A stretch of DNA of 64,000 nucleotides from NCBI GenBank assembly GCA_022835595.1, contig BQUP01000008.1, positions 1-64,000 on the forward strand, given 5' to 3'. A program made the translations under genes and the position numbers. Below the pieces are notes generated by a model. That model searched no databases. It had not been told where the DNA came from and worked only from the letters and a program-made list of their open reading frames with translations. Of this stretch, positions 10,913 through 20,335 are shown one piece after another (positions within the stretch are counted from its first letter, which is position 1; each line of letters opens with the position of its first letter). This DNA is from Cystobasidium ongulense. Its lineage: Eukaryota; Basidiomycota; Cystobasidiomycetes; Cystobasidiales; Cystobasidiaceae.

Positions 10913-11627
10913 CTATCTATCGAATTGCGTATCGTCGCAGCTGGCATTCGGGTTGCCATGGCCGGAGACTTCGACGCTTTCCAGGAGTCTCACATGCCTG
11001 TTGAAGCTACCTACCTGAGATAACGTAGCGTCTTGTGAGATGCACGTGTCACTAGTCTTTGCAATAGAGGCGCATATCAGGCCAGTATGTCTTGTGTCAT
11101 CAGGATGAGGACATCTGAACGTCGACTGCTTGAGCTGAGTATGCCTGATTGGGAGGCTGTAGTTCCATCTGAGACTCTAGATAGGCTTCGTACTGTTCAG
11201 CGGGATCGGTTATGTCCATATCTTCTTCAAGCGCGTCACCTAGTGCTGCAACGTCGAAAAACGTGGTCAGGATCCCATATATGCGAAAGTAGGCCGCTTG
11301 GCGTATAATCAACTCACTTTCTGTGGGAAACATATACCCTGTGTCGCCTCTCTCAATCTCTCTTAGCATCAGATTGTATTCCTCCTCAAGAATCTCCCCC
11401 ATCTCGGATTCCACTGCCATTTTCTCCTTGATAGCGAGCCGTTTCCATATGGCGAGCTCTTCTCGTGACTCATATTGTGGTCGTACAATCTCATTGATTA
11501 GACCGTTTCTCTGTTGGTCTATTCGGTTCTGCCGTTGAGTTCTGGCTCGTTGTGCGCACTGCAGAGTAAAGCGACTATGCCAATCCGCCGCCGATTGCAA
11601 GGTCGGTTGTGCATCCGACTTTGACAT
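10913..11627 (-). CDS. RPA-interacting-protein-like (RPAIN family) protein
   Basis: Three exons (11627-11318, 11245-11194, 11144-10913) total 594 bases, giving 197 residues, close to the animal RPAIN length of about 220. The N-terminus has a Trp followed by an Arg-rich helix (DWHSRFTLQCAQRARTQRQN) and an acidic helix (MGEILEEEY), as in the RPAIN N-terminal domain. The C-terminus has FRCPHP...GLICA followed by a late cysteine, resembling the family's zinc region. RPAIN carries replication protein A into the nucleus in animals. The second intron is only 49 bases; splicing it is required to reach the cysteine-bearing frame, since reading straight through meets a stop. The stop codon is about 8 bases from the edge of the ASE1 pseudogene. 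Family assignment rests on weak similarity and is moderately sure. Confidence 0.55.
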
Positions 11628-12449
11628 GTCCCGTGGAGAATTTGGAGAGCTGTGCAGGAGCCTGCGTGACGCTAAAGGCTTTACATGGCGACGGCCATGA
11701 CCCGGCTCACGCTGATGGACGTTTCTCGATTGTTGTTGCCTGAACGCGTCGTGATGCTTTCCATCTTGGCGAAGTGGTGAGGAAGATGGAGGTGGAGTAG
11801 GAGGAGTCCAGGTGCTTTGGCAAGTATTCGCATGGTCTGCCTCCCCATCGCGGTACGCCGCAACCTGGAATGCTCGCGATATAGCGTTTGTAGAGCTAGC
11901 TTGCATCTCTGAGAACAGGCTGCTAAATGCTCTTCACGAGTCGTTGCAGCTCGGCCAGATGTTGTCGTTAATGCAGCTTGCACCTTCTGCTGCAAGGCTT
12001 GACCGTCGCCTTGAAGCTGAGCGACAGTATACTTGAATATGATTTTCAGTCGGTGGCCCATCAGTGTAGGCGACAAGCCTGCAAGTTTCCAAGTCCTTCA
12101 TGTGCGGGTGTCGATCAAGCATATACCACAGCTTTGTGTTACATAATAGACGTTCGAACAGGCTTGACAGTACATGCATCTGTAATACCATTCTAGGAAC
12201 CACTGGTAATGCTCAGGCAAGAGCTGCGCGCTTGGATTTGCTCCGACGAGGAGATGCGGCCTCGTCCTCCTCGTGCACGCTCTGAACGAGCGCAGGTGCC
12301 TCTCGTCTCTCAACCATACTACCTTCACCAAATAGAGAAGCTCCAGACAGCAGCTGCAAGACAGGTGTATCCTCTGTACGCCCTCTGTACTGTTATCCAC
12401 CAACTCAAACCTCTCACTGGAGTGTTCGAGCGCAAAGCAGAGGCTGGTT
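11628..12449. other. Divergent intergenic region with unassigned open frames
   Basis: About 820 bases lie between the RPAIN-like and epoxide hydrolase start codons. It must contain both promoters. Coding-like stretches appear on both strands: a helix-prone one on the minus strand at about 12030-11830 and one on the plus strand at about 12210-12430. Neither has a recognised domain or a coherent multi-exon model, so I do not annotate a gene. Confidence 0.35.
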
Positions 12450-14005
12450 ATGACGGTGTCAAAGCAATTCGACCCTACCGATCCAGGCGCTTTCACCCAT
12501 CGTAACGCCAGGCTGAAGAACGGCCACGTCTATCACTACATCGACGAAGCTCCTGGCGGGCAAGGCTCTCCTCGGGGAACATGTCTTCTTCTGCATGGCT
12601 TCCCAGATTTGTGGCAAGTTGGTGGCCTAAACCGGCAAGCATGAGCCGGGCCGAAGCTGACATTTCGCCTGTTTGCATCAACATGTTTCCAATCTCGCTC
12701 TAGGTATGGCTGGCGGTACCAGATACTCGAACTTAAGGAGGCAGGCTTTCGCTGCATTGTCCCGTCGTGCTTAGGTTATGGGCAGTCTTCAAAGCCAGAT
12801 GAACTCAGGGCATACGGCTTCAAGGCTATGTCCGCTGACTTGCAAGAGCTACTTGAGACGATTCATGTGTCAACCAAGGTACTCCTGTTCGGACACGATT
12901 GGTAAGCCAATGAACACGCTTGAAGACTCTTAAGCGGACCCATGCTTTCTCATTTAGGGGAGGAGTGTTGGCTTGGCGATTTGCAGCCTACTACCCTCAA
13001 AGTGTTAAAGCCATAGCGGTGTGGGTCATTTTCTCACCGATGGAGGACCTAGGCGTCGCCATTTACCGAACCCCTCCTATCTTTATACAGCGCTTCAACA
13101 CCTTATGCTCCGCCTGGGCAGGATGAATCGCAATGGATGGAGCTAGAAAAGTTGGTGCAAACTAAACTTCCGAATTTCGGCTATCAAGTTTTCTTCGCGT
13201 CGGAAGATGCGCCAGCCTTGCTCCAAGCGAACGTACGCTGCTAAATATGTGGCATACGGGGTCCTTGGTTGCTGCTGACTCTGAATACAGTTGAAATCGT
13301 TCCTAGGTTTCATGTTTGCTCAAGCCGACACGTCGACTTCAGTCGGTTCTACAAGTACACCGACCGAGAATTCCTGGACTCGACCGGGCGTCTTGAAGAC
13401 TAAACTGAAAAAGCTAGATGCTCTACGCAATGCAGGGAAGCTTGACACTGCGCGCGATATCTCCTCCTCTCCAGTACGTCTGAGACTGCTTCTTCGCTAT
13501 TTACGTGGCAGCCTAACGCCGTAGCTGCACAGGAAACCATGTTTTACCTGAAAACATTCGAAGAGCAGGGAATGGAACACCCACTAATGTGGTATAAAAC
13601 CCGTCGGGTCTGCTTTGAAGAAGAGTTGGGTGAGTGGATTCCCGCTTCGTAGAGCGTGAGTTGTCTTACCCTGTCTTGCCAATTCTAGCTTCCCGACTCC
13701 CCGTTCGCTTTCCTTCCGAAATTCCAGCGCTCTTCCTGACCGGCTCGAACGATGAAGCTCTCCCGCTTGCCATGTCTGCGCGTTCACCTACCTTTTTCGA
13801 CAAAGACCAATATCGGCGAATAGTACTGGACAATGCCGATCATTGGCTGCTACAGGTGTGTAGCCCATTTCCGCCGCCTTGAAGGGGGCATCGTCTCATT
13901 TCTTTACAATTGCAGCGAAAGGATCAACGAGACAAAGTATCAGAGATACTTCTCAAATGGGCGCTGCAGGTCTCCGTTAGGGAGGGCCGGCATGCTAAGC
14001 TTTAA
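12450..14005 (+). CDS. Epoxide hydrolase (alpha/beta-hydrolase fold)
   Basis: Eight exons (12450-12613, 12704-12901, 12958-13020, 13091-13232, 13291-13473, 13533-13629, 13689-13855, 13916-14005) total 1104 bases and give 367 residues, ordinary for a soluble fungal epoxide hydrolase. Diagnostic elements are the oxyanion-hole HGFPDLWYGW, the nucleophile-elbow GHDWGG with the catalytic Asp, the acid in LTGSNDEAL and the histidine in DNADHWLL. Such enzymes add water to epoxides through an ester intermediate, in detoxification or metabolite processing. Intron 1 has a GC donor (TG/GCAAGT), needed to restore DLWYGWRYQ. Exons 6-7 have a decayed relative at 9640-9970. The gene is tail-to-tail with an ASE1 fragment that begins about 100 bases past the stop. 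Natural substrate unknown. Confidence 0.88.
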
Positions 14006-14104
14006 TGAGAGCCCGCTGCACTGTTACGAGGGCTTCTTGCGCAGTCTCGCATCGGTTGCGATGTACATAGTGAACGGGTCATTATCTCCAGGAACGCTGA
14101 CAGG

Positions 14105-14255
14105 CCATGCATAGCGAAAATCTCCCCGAAGATGTAGGTCAGGCAGGTACGGTGTACAGGGCTGTAGTTTACGACTGTGGATGCGATAGACGGCCGCGGG
14201 CGGAATGCAGTTTTCTACTGATAAGCTGAAAACGGTTGTCGTCTGGGTCCGAATG
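14105..14255 (-). pseudogene. Short degenerate fragment of the ASE1 3' end
   Basis: About 150 bases match the last part of ASE1 exon 5 (about 16220-16350), including ATCTCCCCGA, GCTGTAGTTT and GATAGACGG(C/T)CGCGGGCGGAATGC. The match fades past about 14255. It is non-coding and lies just downstream of the epoxide hydrolase in the same tail-to-tail arrangement as the other ASE1 copies. It is a third, much shorter, relic. Confidence 0.65.
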
Positions 14256-14611
14256 CATTACTGTGATCGTGCAGAGCAAGGACCTAAGCCATTCACAATT
14301 CATACAACCCTTCAGCTGCACTATATACAAGGGCAGACCTTATGCTATGGATCATAGCATAAGCTTCGTAGACCTGGTAATTAGATAGTAGGCCAGACGA
14401 CGGTGTCAGCTGCGTACAGTATCCTCGTTTGTGGCGGAGCCGGAGACACGGAAAGCGGAGGCCACGGGCGTGAGTGGCGACGAGGGAAAGGCCGCTCTCT
14501 TGCACTGTGCTTTACAGTTTGGTATACCATTCCTACAGCAATTCTGGCTTGTTACACTATACCTCTGAAGACCTGTATTACGGTACTCCTGGCTTTCCAG
14601 CTCAGTTGAAG
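14256..14611. other. Upstream region of the second hydrolase
   Basis: About 350 bases between the ASE1 relic and the hydrolase start. No gene is supported. It probably holds the hydrolase promoter and leader. Confidence 0.4.
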
Positions 14612-15762
14612 ATGAACAAGCCTACGCTTCTATGGTGTCACGGAGCGGTGAGCGCTGTCATCTATTTTGAGCGGGACTGTGTCGCTGCCTAGAAATCAAG
14701 ATCAGCCTGGCATCAGGAGCTTGATTCACGTGTACACCAGACCTTAGCTCATAACTTCCCAATGCCCAGTTTTCTACTCCTGAATATTATCAGCCGACGG
14801 TGCACCTTCTCCGAGAAGCAGGTTATATCAATATATGTCCCCAGTTTCCGAGCGCAGGAAGCGATCCCGTTACCCCCAATGCCGACCAGGACATAGCATT
14901 GGCACAAAAACACATACGCCAGGTCCTCGACGACGGAAGCAGTAACGTCATCCTGATTGGTCATTCGTGGGGCGGTACTGTTGCATCATGTGCTGCTAAA
15001 GGGTTTTCCAAAGAAGCCAGAGAAGCACAAGGCAAGAAGACCCACGTACAGGCCATCTTGTACATTTGCTCCTTCATTTTGCCCGCTGGCGTTTCTTTGA
15101 ATGGTTCCCTACCAGGTGGCAAGCTCCCACCTTTTTACAATGTCAAGGTGAGGCGTACCCAGAACTTCTGACCTGCCAGTTTGCTGAAGACGGAGGAGCT
15201 TGTCTGATCTGTGGTCCACCCGGTTTTCAGGAAGATGGAAAGGTATATGTGCAAGAGGCGGAAAAGTGGCTCATGCAGGACCTGACTCAGACGCAGCTAG
15301 ACAAATACGTACCGACTTTGCTGGTTCATTCGATGCCGTAGGTTTTAGGTGACCCACCTCTCACCTTCCCGGGCATGAAAAGGTGGTCATCTGCTAATGC
15401 CCCCGGCCCTTGGTTTCCATAGAAGCATGAGTAGCCCAATCAGCTACGAGGCTTATCGCGACATTCCGTGCGGGTACCTTGTATGCACCGAAGACAAGGC
15501 TCTCGTCTTGCCGGCTCAGGTGAGGATTCCAGGTCCACGAAGGCGGATTAGGCCCTAAAAAGGTCTAACTAGAAGAAGATTGCGCTGATGCTTGGTTGAA
15601 TGAATGCAGGAAGCGATGATAGCGCACGTCAATAGTCAAGCCCCTCCAGGCAAGCCATACCTCTACATTGTCGAACGTATCCCAGCCAGTCATACACCGT
15701 TTGTCAGCTTTCCAAACGAGACGGCTGCCTTCATCCGCAGAGCCGCCGGCGAGACAGTGTAA
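14612..15762 (+). CDS. Alpha/beta-hydrolase (AB-hydrolase-1 esterase-like)
   Basis: Five exons (14612-14647, 14770-15147, 15231-15337, 15423-15519, 15610-15762) total 771 bases and give 256 residues. The start MNKPTLLWCHGA supplies the first strand and oxyanion loop. The nucleophile elbow is GHSWGG with catalytic Ser, the acid is the Asp of VCTEDKAL and the histidine lies in PASHTPF. Length, lack of a large cap and the Ser nucleophile place it with small fungal esterase-like hydrolases, a different family from the neighbouring epoxide hydrolase, which uses Asp. No secretion signal is seen, so it is probably cytosolic. It lies convergent to intact ASE1. The 36-base first exon is short but leads in frame to the conserved region. 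Substrate unknown. Confidence 0.83.
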
Positions 15763-16170
15763 GCTTCAGCGAGGCAGGGGTGGACAGCTAATGCTAGTGG
15801 GGAGCGCGTGTCCTATATGTCCGATTGTGTATTATATATCAATCTCACCACTCAGCAGGCCCAGCTAGAGTTGCCTGCTATATTGATTTCTATTGAAGAG
15901 GCAGCGGTGAAAAAAAACAAGAAGCGAAATGCGAGCGGTCGTCCCAGATGAGATCACTCCAATGCACCATCGATGACAGAGTATGCGCACAATCTTACTC
16001 TCGCCCCTCGCCGGTCTTCATACGTGAGCGAGCTTTCAGCTGGCAAGTATGCTGACTTCATTAGGACAAGTCTCACTGTTATGATGGTCATTATGACCCC
16101 CGGCTGGCTATGCATGTTCTCACTACTATTACGACAACAATACTTATCTACCTAAACTGTCAGCAAAGAC
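15763..16170. other. Convergent intergenic region between hydrolase and ASE1
   Basis: About 400 bases shared by two 3' ends. Nothing coding is seen. The right part, from about 16040, has a weak match at about 9960-10090, showing that the duplication recorded at 9640-10905 also took intergenic DNA. Confidence 0.45.
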
Positions 16171-18637
16171 TTAACAAGGCTCGTCACTACCATAGCTGGA
16201 GGTTGTTGCTACACTTGCGATGCGAGAGGATCTCCCCGAGAATATAGACGAGGGAGGTGCAGAGCTGTAGTTTGTGCCTGTGGAGGCGATAGACGGTCGC
16301 GGGCGGAATGCCGTTTTCTGCTGATGGTGTTGAGAAACAGCTTGACCCGGAGGCGAAAAGAGAGACTGACTCCCCGGTGTTGCCTTGCCCGCTCCTACGC
16401 CAATCGAGTGCCATGCTGTTGACTGTGTCGATTGATAAGACACCGCCGTCGTCTTGAGCGGCAATCTCGACTGTCCAGGCGCAATAACTTGAGATTGTGG
16501 TGCATTTGTTGGGCGGAGTTCAGAAGCAACCAGCATCAAGTTGCCCGGCCTGCCTGAGCTCGACAATGTTTGCGAAGGACATGGTGTAGCAGGAACGCCG
16601 CCCAAGCCAGCCACGCGAGCAATCCCGCGAGCTGGCTGTGAGGAAGAAGAAGCGGCAGATGCGCCCAATCGTTGCCTCTTGGAATTAGCGGCGGATTGTG
16701 TGATATTCGATGCCGGAGCTTGAGCTTGCATCGTCCGCTTGAAAGACTGCGTGGATGGAGCAGGCTTGGAAGGAGCAGGAGCAGGTGCGGGAGGGGCAGG
16801 GGTTCTTGCTCGCTGATAGTCACAAATGATAATTCAGCAAAAACATCCTATCTGGGCAACGGAGTGACTCACGCGAGAAGGAGGTCTTGTTAGCTGCTCA
16901 GATTCGACTTTCGCTGAGAGGTCTTCCAGCAGTCTCGAGCCACTGACCATGAACGCTTGTCCGTGCTGCTCTTCCCAATCTGGTATTGATCTCATCAGAT
17001 CAGATTCAAGCTGGGAAATTTCAGAAGGGTTAATATCCAGTTTGTACGACAACGGAAACGCCTCACTGACCTTTGGTTTCTCTTTCGCAACTCTCTTGCG
17101 CTGCTTCTCTTCTCTCAGCAGGCGTCCTGGATCTCCTCGCTGGCCTCTACCAGTCAGTCTCGATGGATCGTTGGCGCTTTCCTCGAGCTGCCTCATTTCG
17201 TCTAGGAGGCCGAAGTATCTAGCTAGCTTGGTCAAAATGACCTCCTTGCTGAGCTTCTCTTCGAGGAGTTTCTGCTTTTCCATCTCGTGTGCTAGTAGAA
17301 CTTCCTCATTGTACGTTTCTGGACGGTGTTCGTGATCTCAGATTTGATTCCATATTACAGTAGCGGAAGTTGCACTTACCAGACGATATCACATGGAATC
17401 GGGCCCTCTCTTCGTCTGCATAATATAATGCATCCCAAAGGCTCATGATATCCTCTCGTTCTCGCTGAATGAAGATGGCCATATTGTCGGCCTTCACTTG
17501 CAGCATACGGGCCAATTCTGCTTCATACTACAATGTAATATGCCTCAGTAGATAGCAAGGAGATGGCTCACCCATCCAATGCCAGTCGCCACAGAACTCA
17601 CAGCTTCGATGCAGCGACGCTCGCATCCTTTCCACACTTCGACAAAATCGTCCGCTTCATCATCGGACACCCCAAGTCGCGTCCATAGCGGAAAGAGCTG
17701 GTCGTATAGGTCTTGTATCTTCAGCATTCGCTGCTCACGTTCATTCTCGAGGGCAGCTTTGCGAGCAGACAGAGATGCGATTGTCGTAGGGTCAGGCTTA
17801 AGGATGATTGTGGCTATAGCATGGCTTGTATGAGGCGTTTTGCGATCTATGGCAAGCTGTTGGGTGGTTCGTAAAATCGCCAAATCAAGTTGAAGGTCTG
17901 TAGGCTGAGACCCTAGGGCATACTCTGATGAACCGCTCTCCTCCTCTGAGGGCGACAAACCAAGTTCGTTCCACAACTCGAGGATCTCTTGCAAGAGGCT
18001 TTGAAATATTCGTTCGCGTCGGGCCTGTTTCGAGATAGATCAACGTGAGCGTGTTGTTCTGTCAAACATCGCAGATGTTTAGCTAGAGCAGACTTACGAC
18101 TTCCTCCTTGCACTGCAACACTTTCGTTTCGAGTCTCGAAAGCCGCGTGAGACTGAGGTCTGCTGAGCTGCTGTTACGACTGCAGTCTCCATCGGTATCA
18201 AGGAAGTCGCCAAGAACCGGTCGATAGCTGTCGAGCTGCTTGAGGATCTCGGAAATTTGCTTTTCTCGTATCTGAATGTCTCTTTCAAGCGCGACATCTT
18301 GCTTTTCGAGCCTTGCTTTCTGTTGCAACAGCGTTTCTGAACCTGTTCTCGAAGTCGATGTTGTGCTTATTGTTGTTGCCTTTGGGTCGCTGGTCTCGCC
18401 GGAGAGCTGACATCGTTTCCGGACTATGGTGGCTTCGAGAGCAGTAATACACTCCTTTACTTGTCTGACCTCATCCTCTGCAGTCTGCCGCTGCTGCTGT
18501 ACGGTGCCGACGAGCGCGTTGTGGAGCTCTTGCAGCTTTGTTGGGACAGACTCTGGAGGTGCGCCTAGTTGTTCGTACAGGCTCTCCAGCTGGGAGACAT
18601 GCGACTTAAGGAGAGTGTCGAGGGTCGAAAGGTCCAT
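16171..18637 (-). CDS. ASE1: Anaphase spindle-midzone microtubule bundler ASE1/PRC1/MAP65
   Basis: Five exons (18637-18098, 18024-17602, 17527-17380, 17318-16873, 16812-16171) total 2199 bases and give 732 residues, the same size as fission-yeast Ase1. The N-terminal half is coiled coil (MDLSTLDTLLKSHVSQLESLYEQLG-like register, Leu/Glu/Gln rich). The family's spectrin-like microtubule-binding domain follows, with LWDALYYADEERARF and the EEVLLAHE stretch. The last 215 residues are basic, Pro/Ser-rich and probably disordered, as in other family members, where this tail is regulated by CDK and binds microtubules. The protein crosslinks antiparallel microtubules in the anaphase midzone. All junctions are GT-AG and keep frame. 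Two truncated, decayed copies of its 3' end lie upstream at 10010 and 14105. Confidence 0.9.
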
Positions 18638-19181
18638 GGCTTGTCGTGCTACTACTGCTCCTGTCCCACTGGTGTGTATTGTGTGGGCAGCTGTTGTACT
18701 ACTGTGCTGCGTCGTGGCGCCTCAAGCATCAAGCATGGGCGATTTGCAGCCTATCTGCGGGCAGTAGAAAGTACAGGCAGACAATGTCCTCCCTTCTCTT
18801 GGTGTGTCGCAGCTACACTCTACTTTGCCGGTGTTGATGGTGTTGTAGCAAACGCCAGCCCGACTTCTGCACATCGTCGACAAATAACAACAACGACGGA
18901 CTGAAACACGTGACTTGCAGTGACACCGTTACGATAGTCAACCGCACTCTCGGGACTTTGTGCATGAGCAGGACAACATGAGGTCTTCAGTAAGTAGTCT
19001 AATAGTCCTCGGAGCGGGCACGACAGCGAACCAGAGCTAGTTTGATGAGATCCAAGATAAGTTGAGCAGGACAACTGGTACTCGAGCATCCTCTTCAATT
19101 CCACAACAAATTACTATGTCTCTGACTTGCTTTATCAAGTATCTGCGTTGTTACAAACGATACGTAGGGTGATCGCCTATG
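18638..19181. other. ASE1 promoter region and COQ4 3' flank
   Basis: About 540 bases with no gene model. It should carry the ASE1 promoter, although I see no unambiguous cell-cycle box. Short open frames here have no domain. Confidence 0.4.
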
Positions 19182-20118
19182 CTATTTCTTCTTCGGAGGT
19201 GCGCTCTGCCTGAATTCACCCCATGTCATAGGCGGGGGTGTGATGCCTAGCTCACTGCGAAGTTCCTCTATATTCTGCGTCCACCTTCTCTCCCAGTATA
19301 CGCCAATGAGGTTTTTCGAAGATGAGCCGCTTCTCAATGCCCATGACAAGTAGGTAGATGCGAGTCGTCTCCGCCGCGCAGAGGTAAGACGGAGAGGGCC
19401 GAATACCGAGCTCAGTACTGCGACTGGGAGACCCATGTTTGCCATTTCGAACCACTTGACGACTAATTCTGCCGAGACGGACACGGGGAATCCGAGCAAG
19501 ACGTGGTAGAAATCGTGGCATTCGCGATAGCGTTGCATGATGTAAGCGAGTTCAGGATCGTCAATGTAGCGGACCTGGAAAACAGGGAGAGGTGAGACTG
19601 CTGTAGAAGACCTATTTCCCAGGAAAGAGACTTACTGGCTCTCGCGTGTCCGGCGTGACTTTGCATGCATTGAGCCAGTCAATGTACGCGCGACCGAGGG
19701 AACCCTCTGGCATTGCTTTCAAGGCTTCTAGATCGATGGATTCGCTCGACAATCTTGGACGCTCTCGGAGTATGGCCAAACCCTCCTCTCCTGATTGAGA
19801 TAGTAGAGCTTCGCGCAGCTTGGGGAGCTGGCGGTCAGAGGTGGTCTCGCCTAGGGTTGCAATCATGTCGTGGCGATGGGGATCTAGCAGGGAAGTGATG
19901 GCGGACCCGACGGCCAGAAGAGAGCGCTGGAAGGTGTTGACTGGGACATGGCCGGGGTAGGCGGGATTCTGCGATGGTGCAGACGCCGACGTAGAAGAGT
20001 GCAGCAGTCGTTGGGAGCGTGTTGCGGCTGCTGCAATGCTCGTCGATGAGCGTGGGATAGCCGGCAAAGCGAGAGGGTGCGCCCGAGCCAAGCAGCGAGA
20101 GGGAACTGACGCAGCCAT
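19182..20118 (-). CDS. COQ4: Coenzyme Q biosynthesis protein COQ4
   Basis: Two exons (20118-19636, 19574-19182) total 876 bases and give 291 residues. The first 60 residues are rich in Arg, Ser and Ala with few acids, a typical mitochondrial targeting sequence. The mature part matches COQ4: GHVPVNTFQRSLLAVGSA, DMIATLGETT, PDTREPV, then YIDDPELAYIMQRYRECHD. The metal-binding signature H-D-x2-H-x11-E is complete (HDFYH through SAE). COQ4 is a matrix-side inner-membrane protein that organises the CoQ synthome and has been assigned oxidative decarboxylation of the ring precursor. The ATG at 20118 is the one that exposes the presequence. Divergent from ARG1 with 217 bases between start codons. Confidence 0.95.
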
Positions 20119-20335
20119 TGTGACTGATGACAAGATGGAAAGAATGGTGTGTGCAGATGGAGCGGGCAATAGCAACATGATTGCTGCAGGTGTAGACCGC
20201 GGATGATCGGAACAATGCAGCCCAATATTTTCTGCACAGGCGAGGTGAAGATGGCAACTTGGTTTCCATCCATCCACTGCAGCACCACACAGCATCCCAG
20301 CAAGCACTTCCATCACAGCACCCCACATCACCATC
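20119..20335. promoter_or_regulatory. Shared divergent promoter of COQ4 and ARG1
   Basis: Only 217 bases separate the start codons of two divergent genes, so both promoters must lie here. A CCAAT pentamer occurs at 20222-20226, about 110 bases before ARG1 and 105 before COQ4; CCAAT is the target of the HAP complex, which controls respiratory and amino-acid genes in fungi. I do not see a clean Gcn4/Cpc1 TGACTCA site. Function of the box is inferred. Confidence 0.45.

Noticed and set aside
11100-11906. A continuous 268-codon frame across the RPAIN-like gene
   Set aside because: It reads through two introns and includes upstream promoter DNA. The spliced model restores a cysteine-bearing C-terminus.
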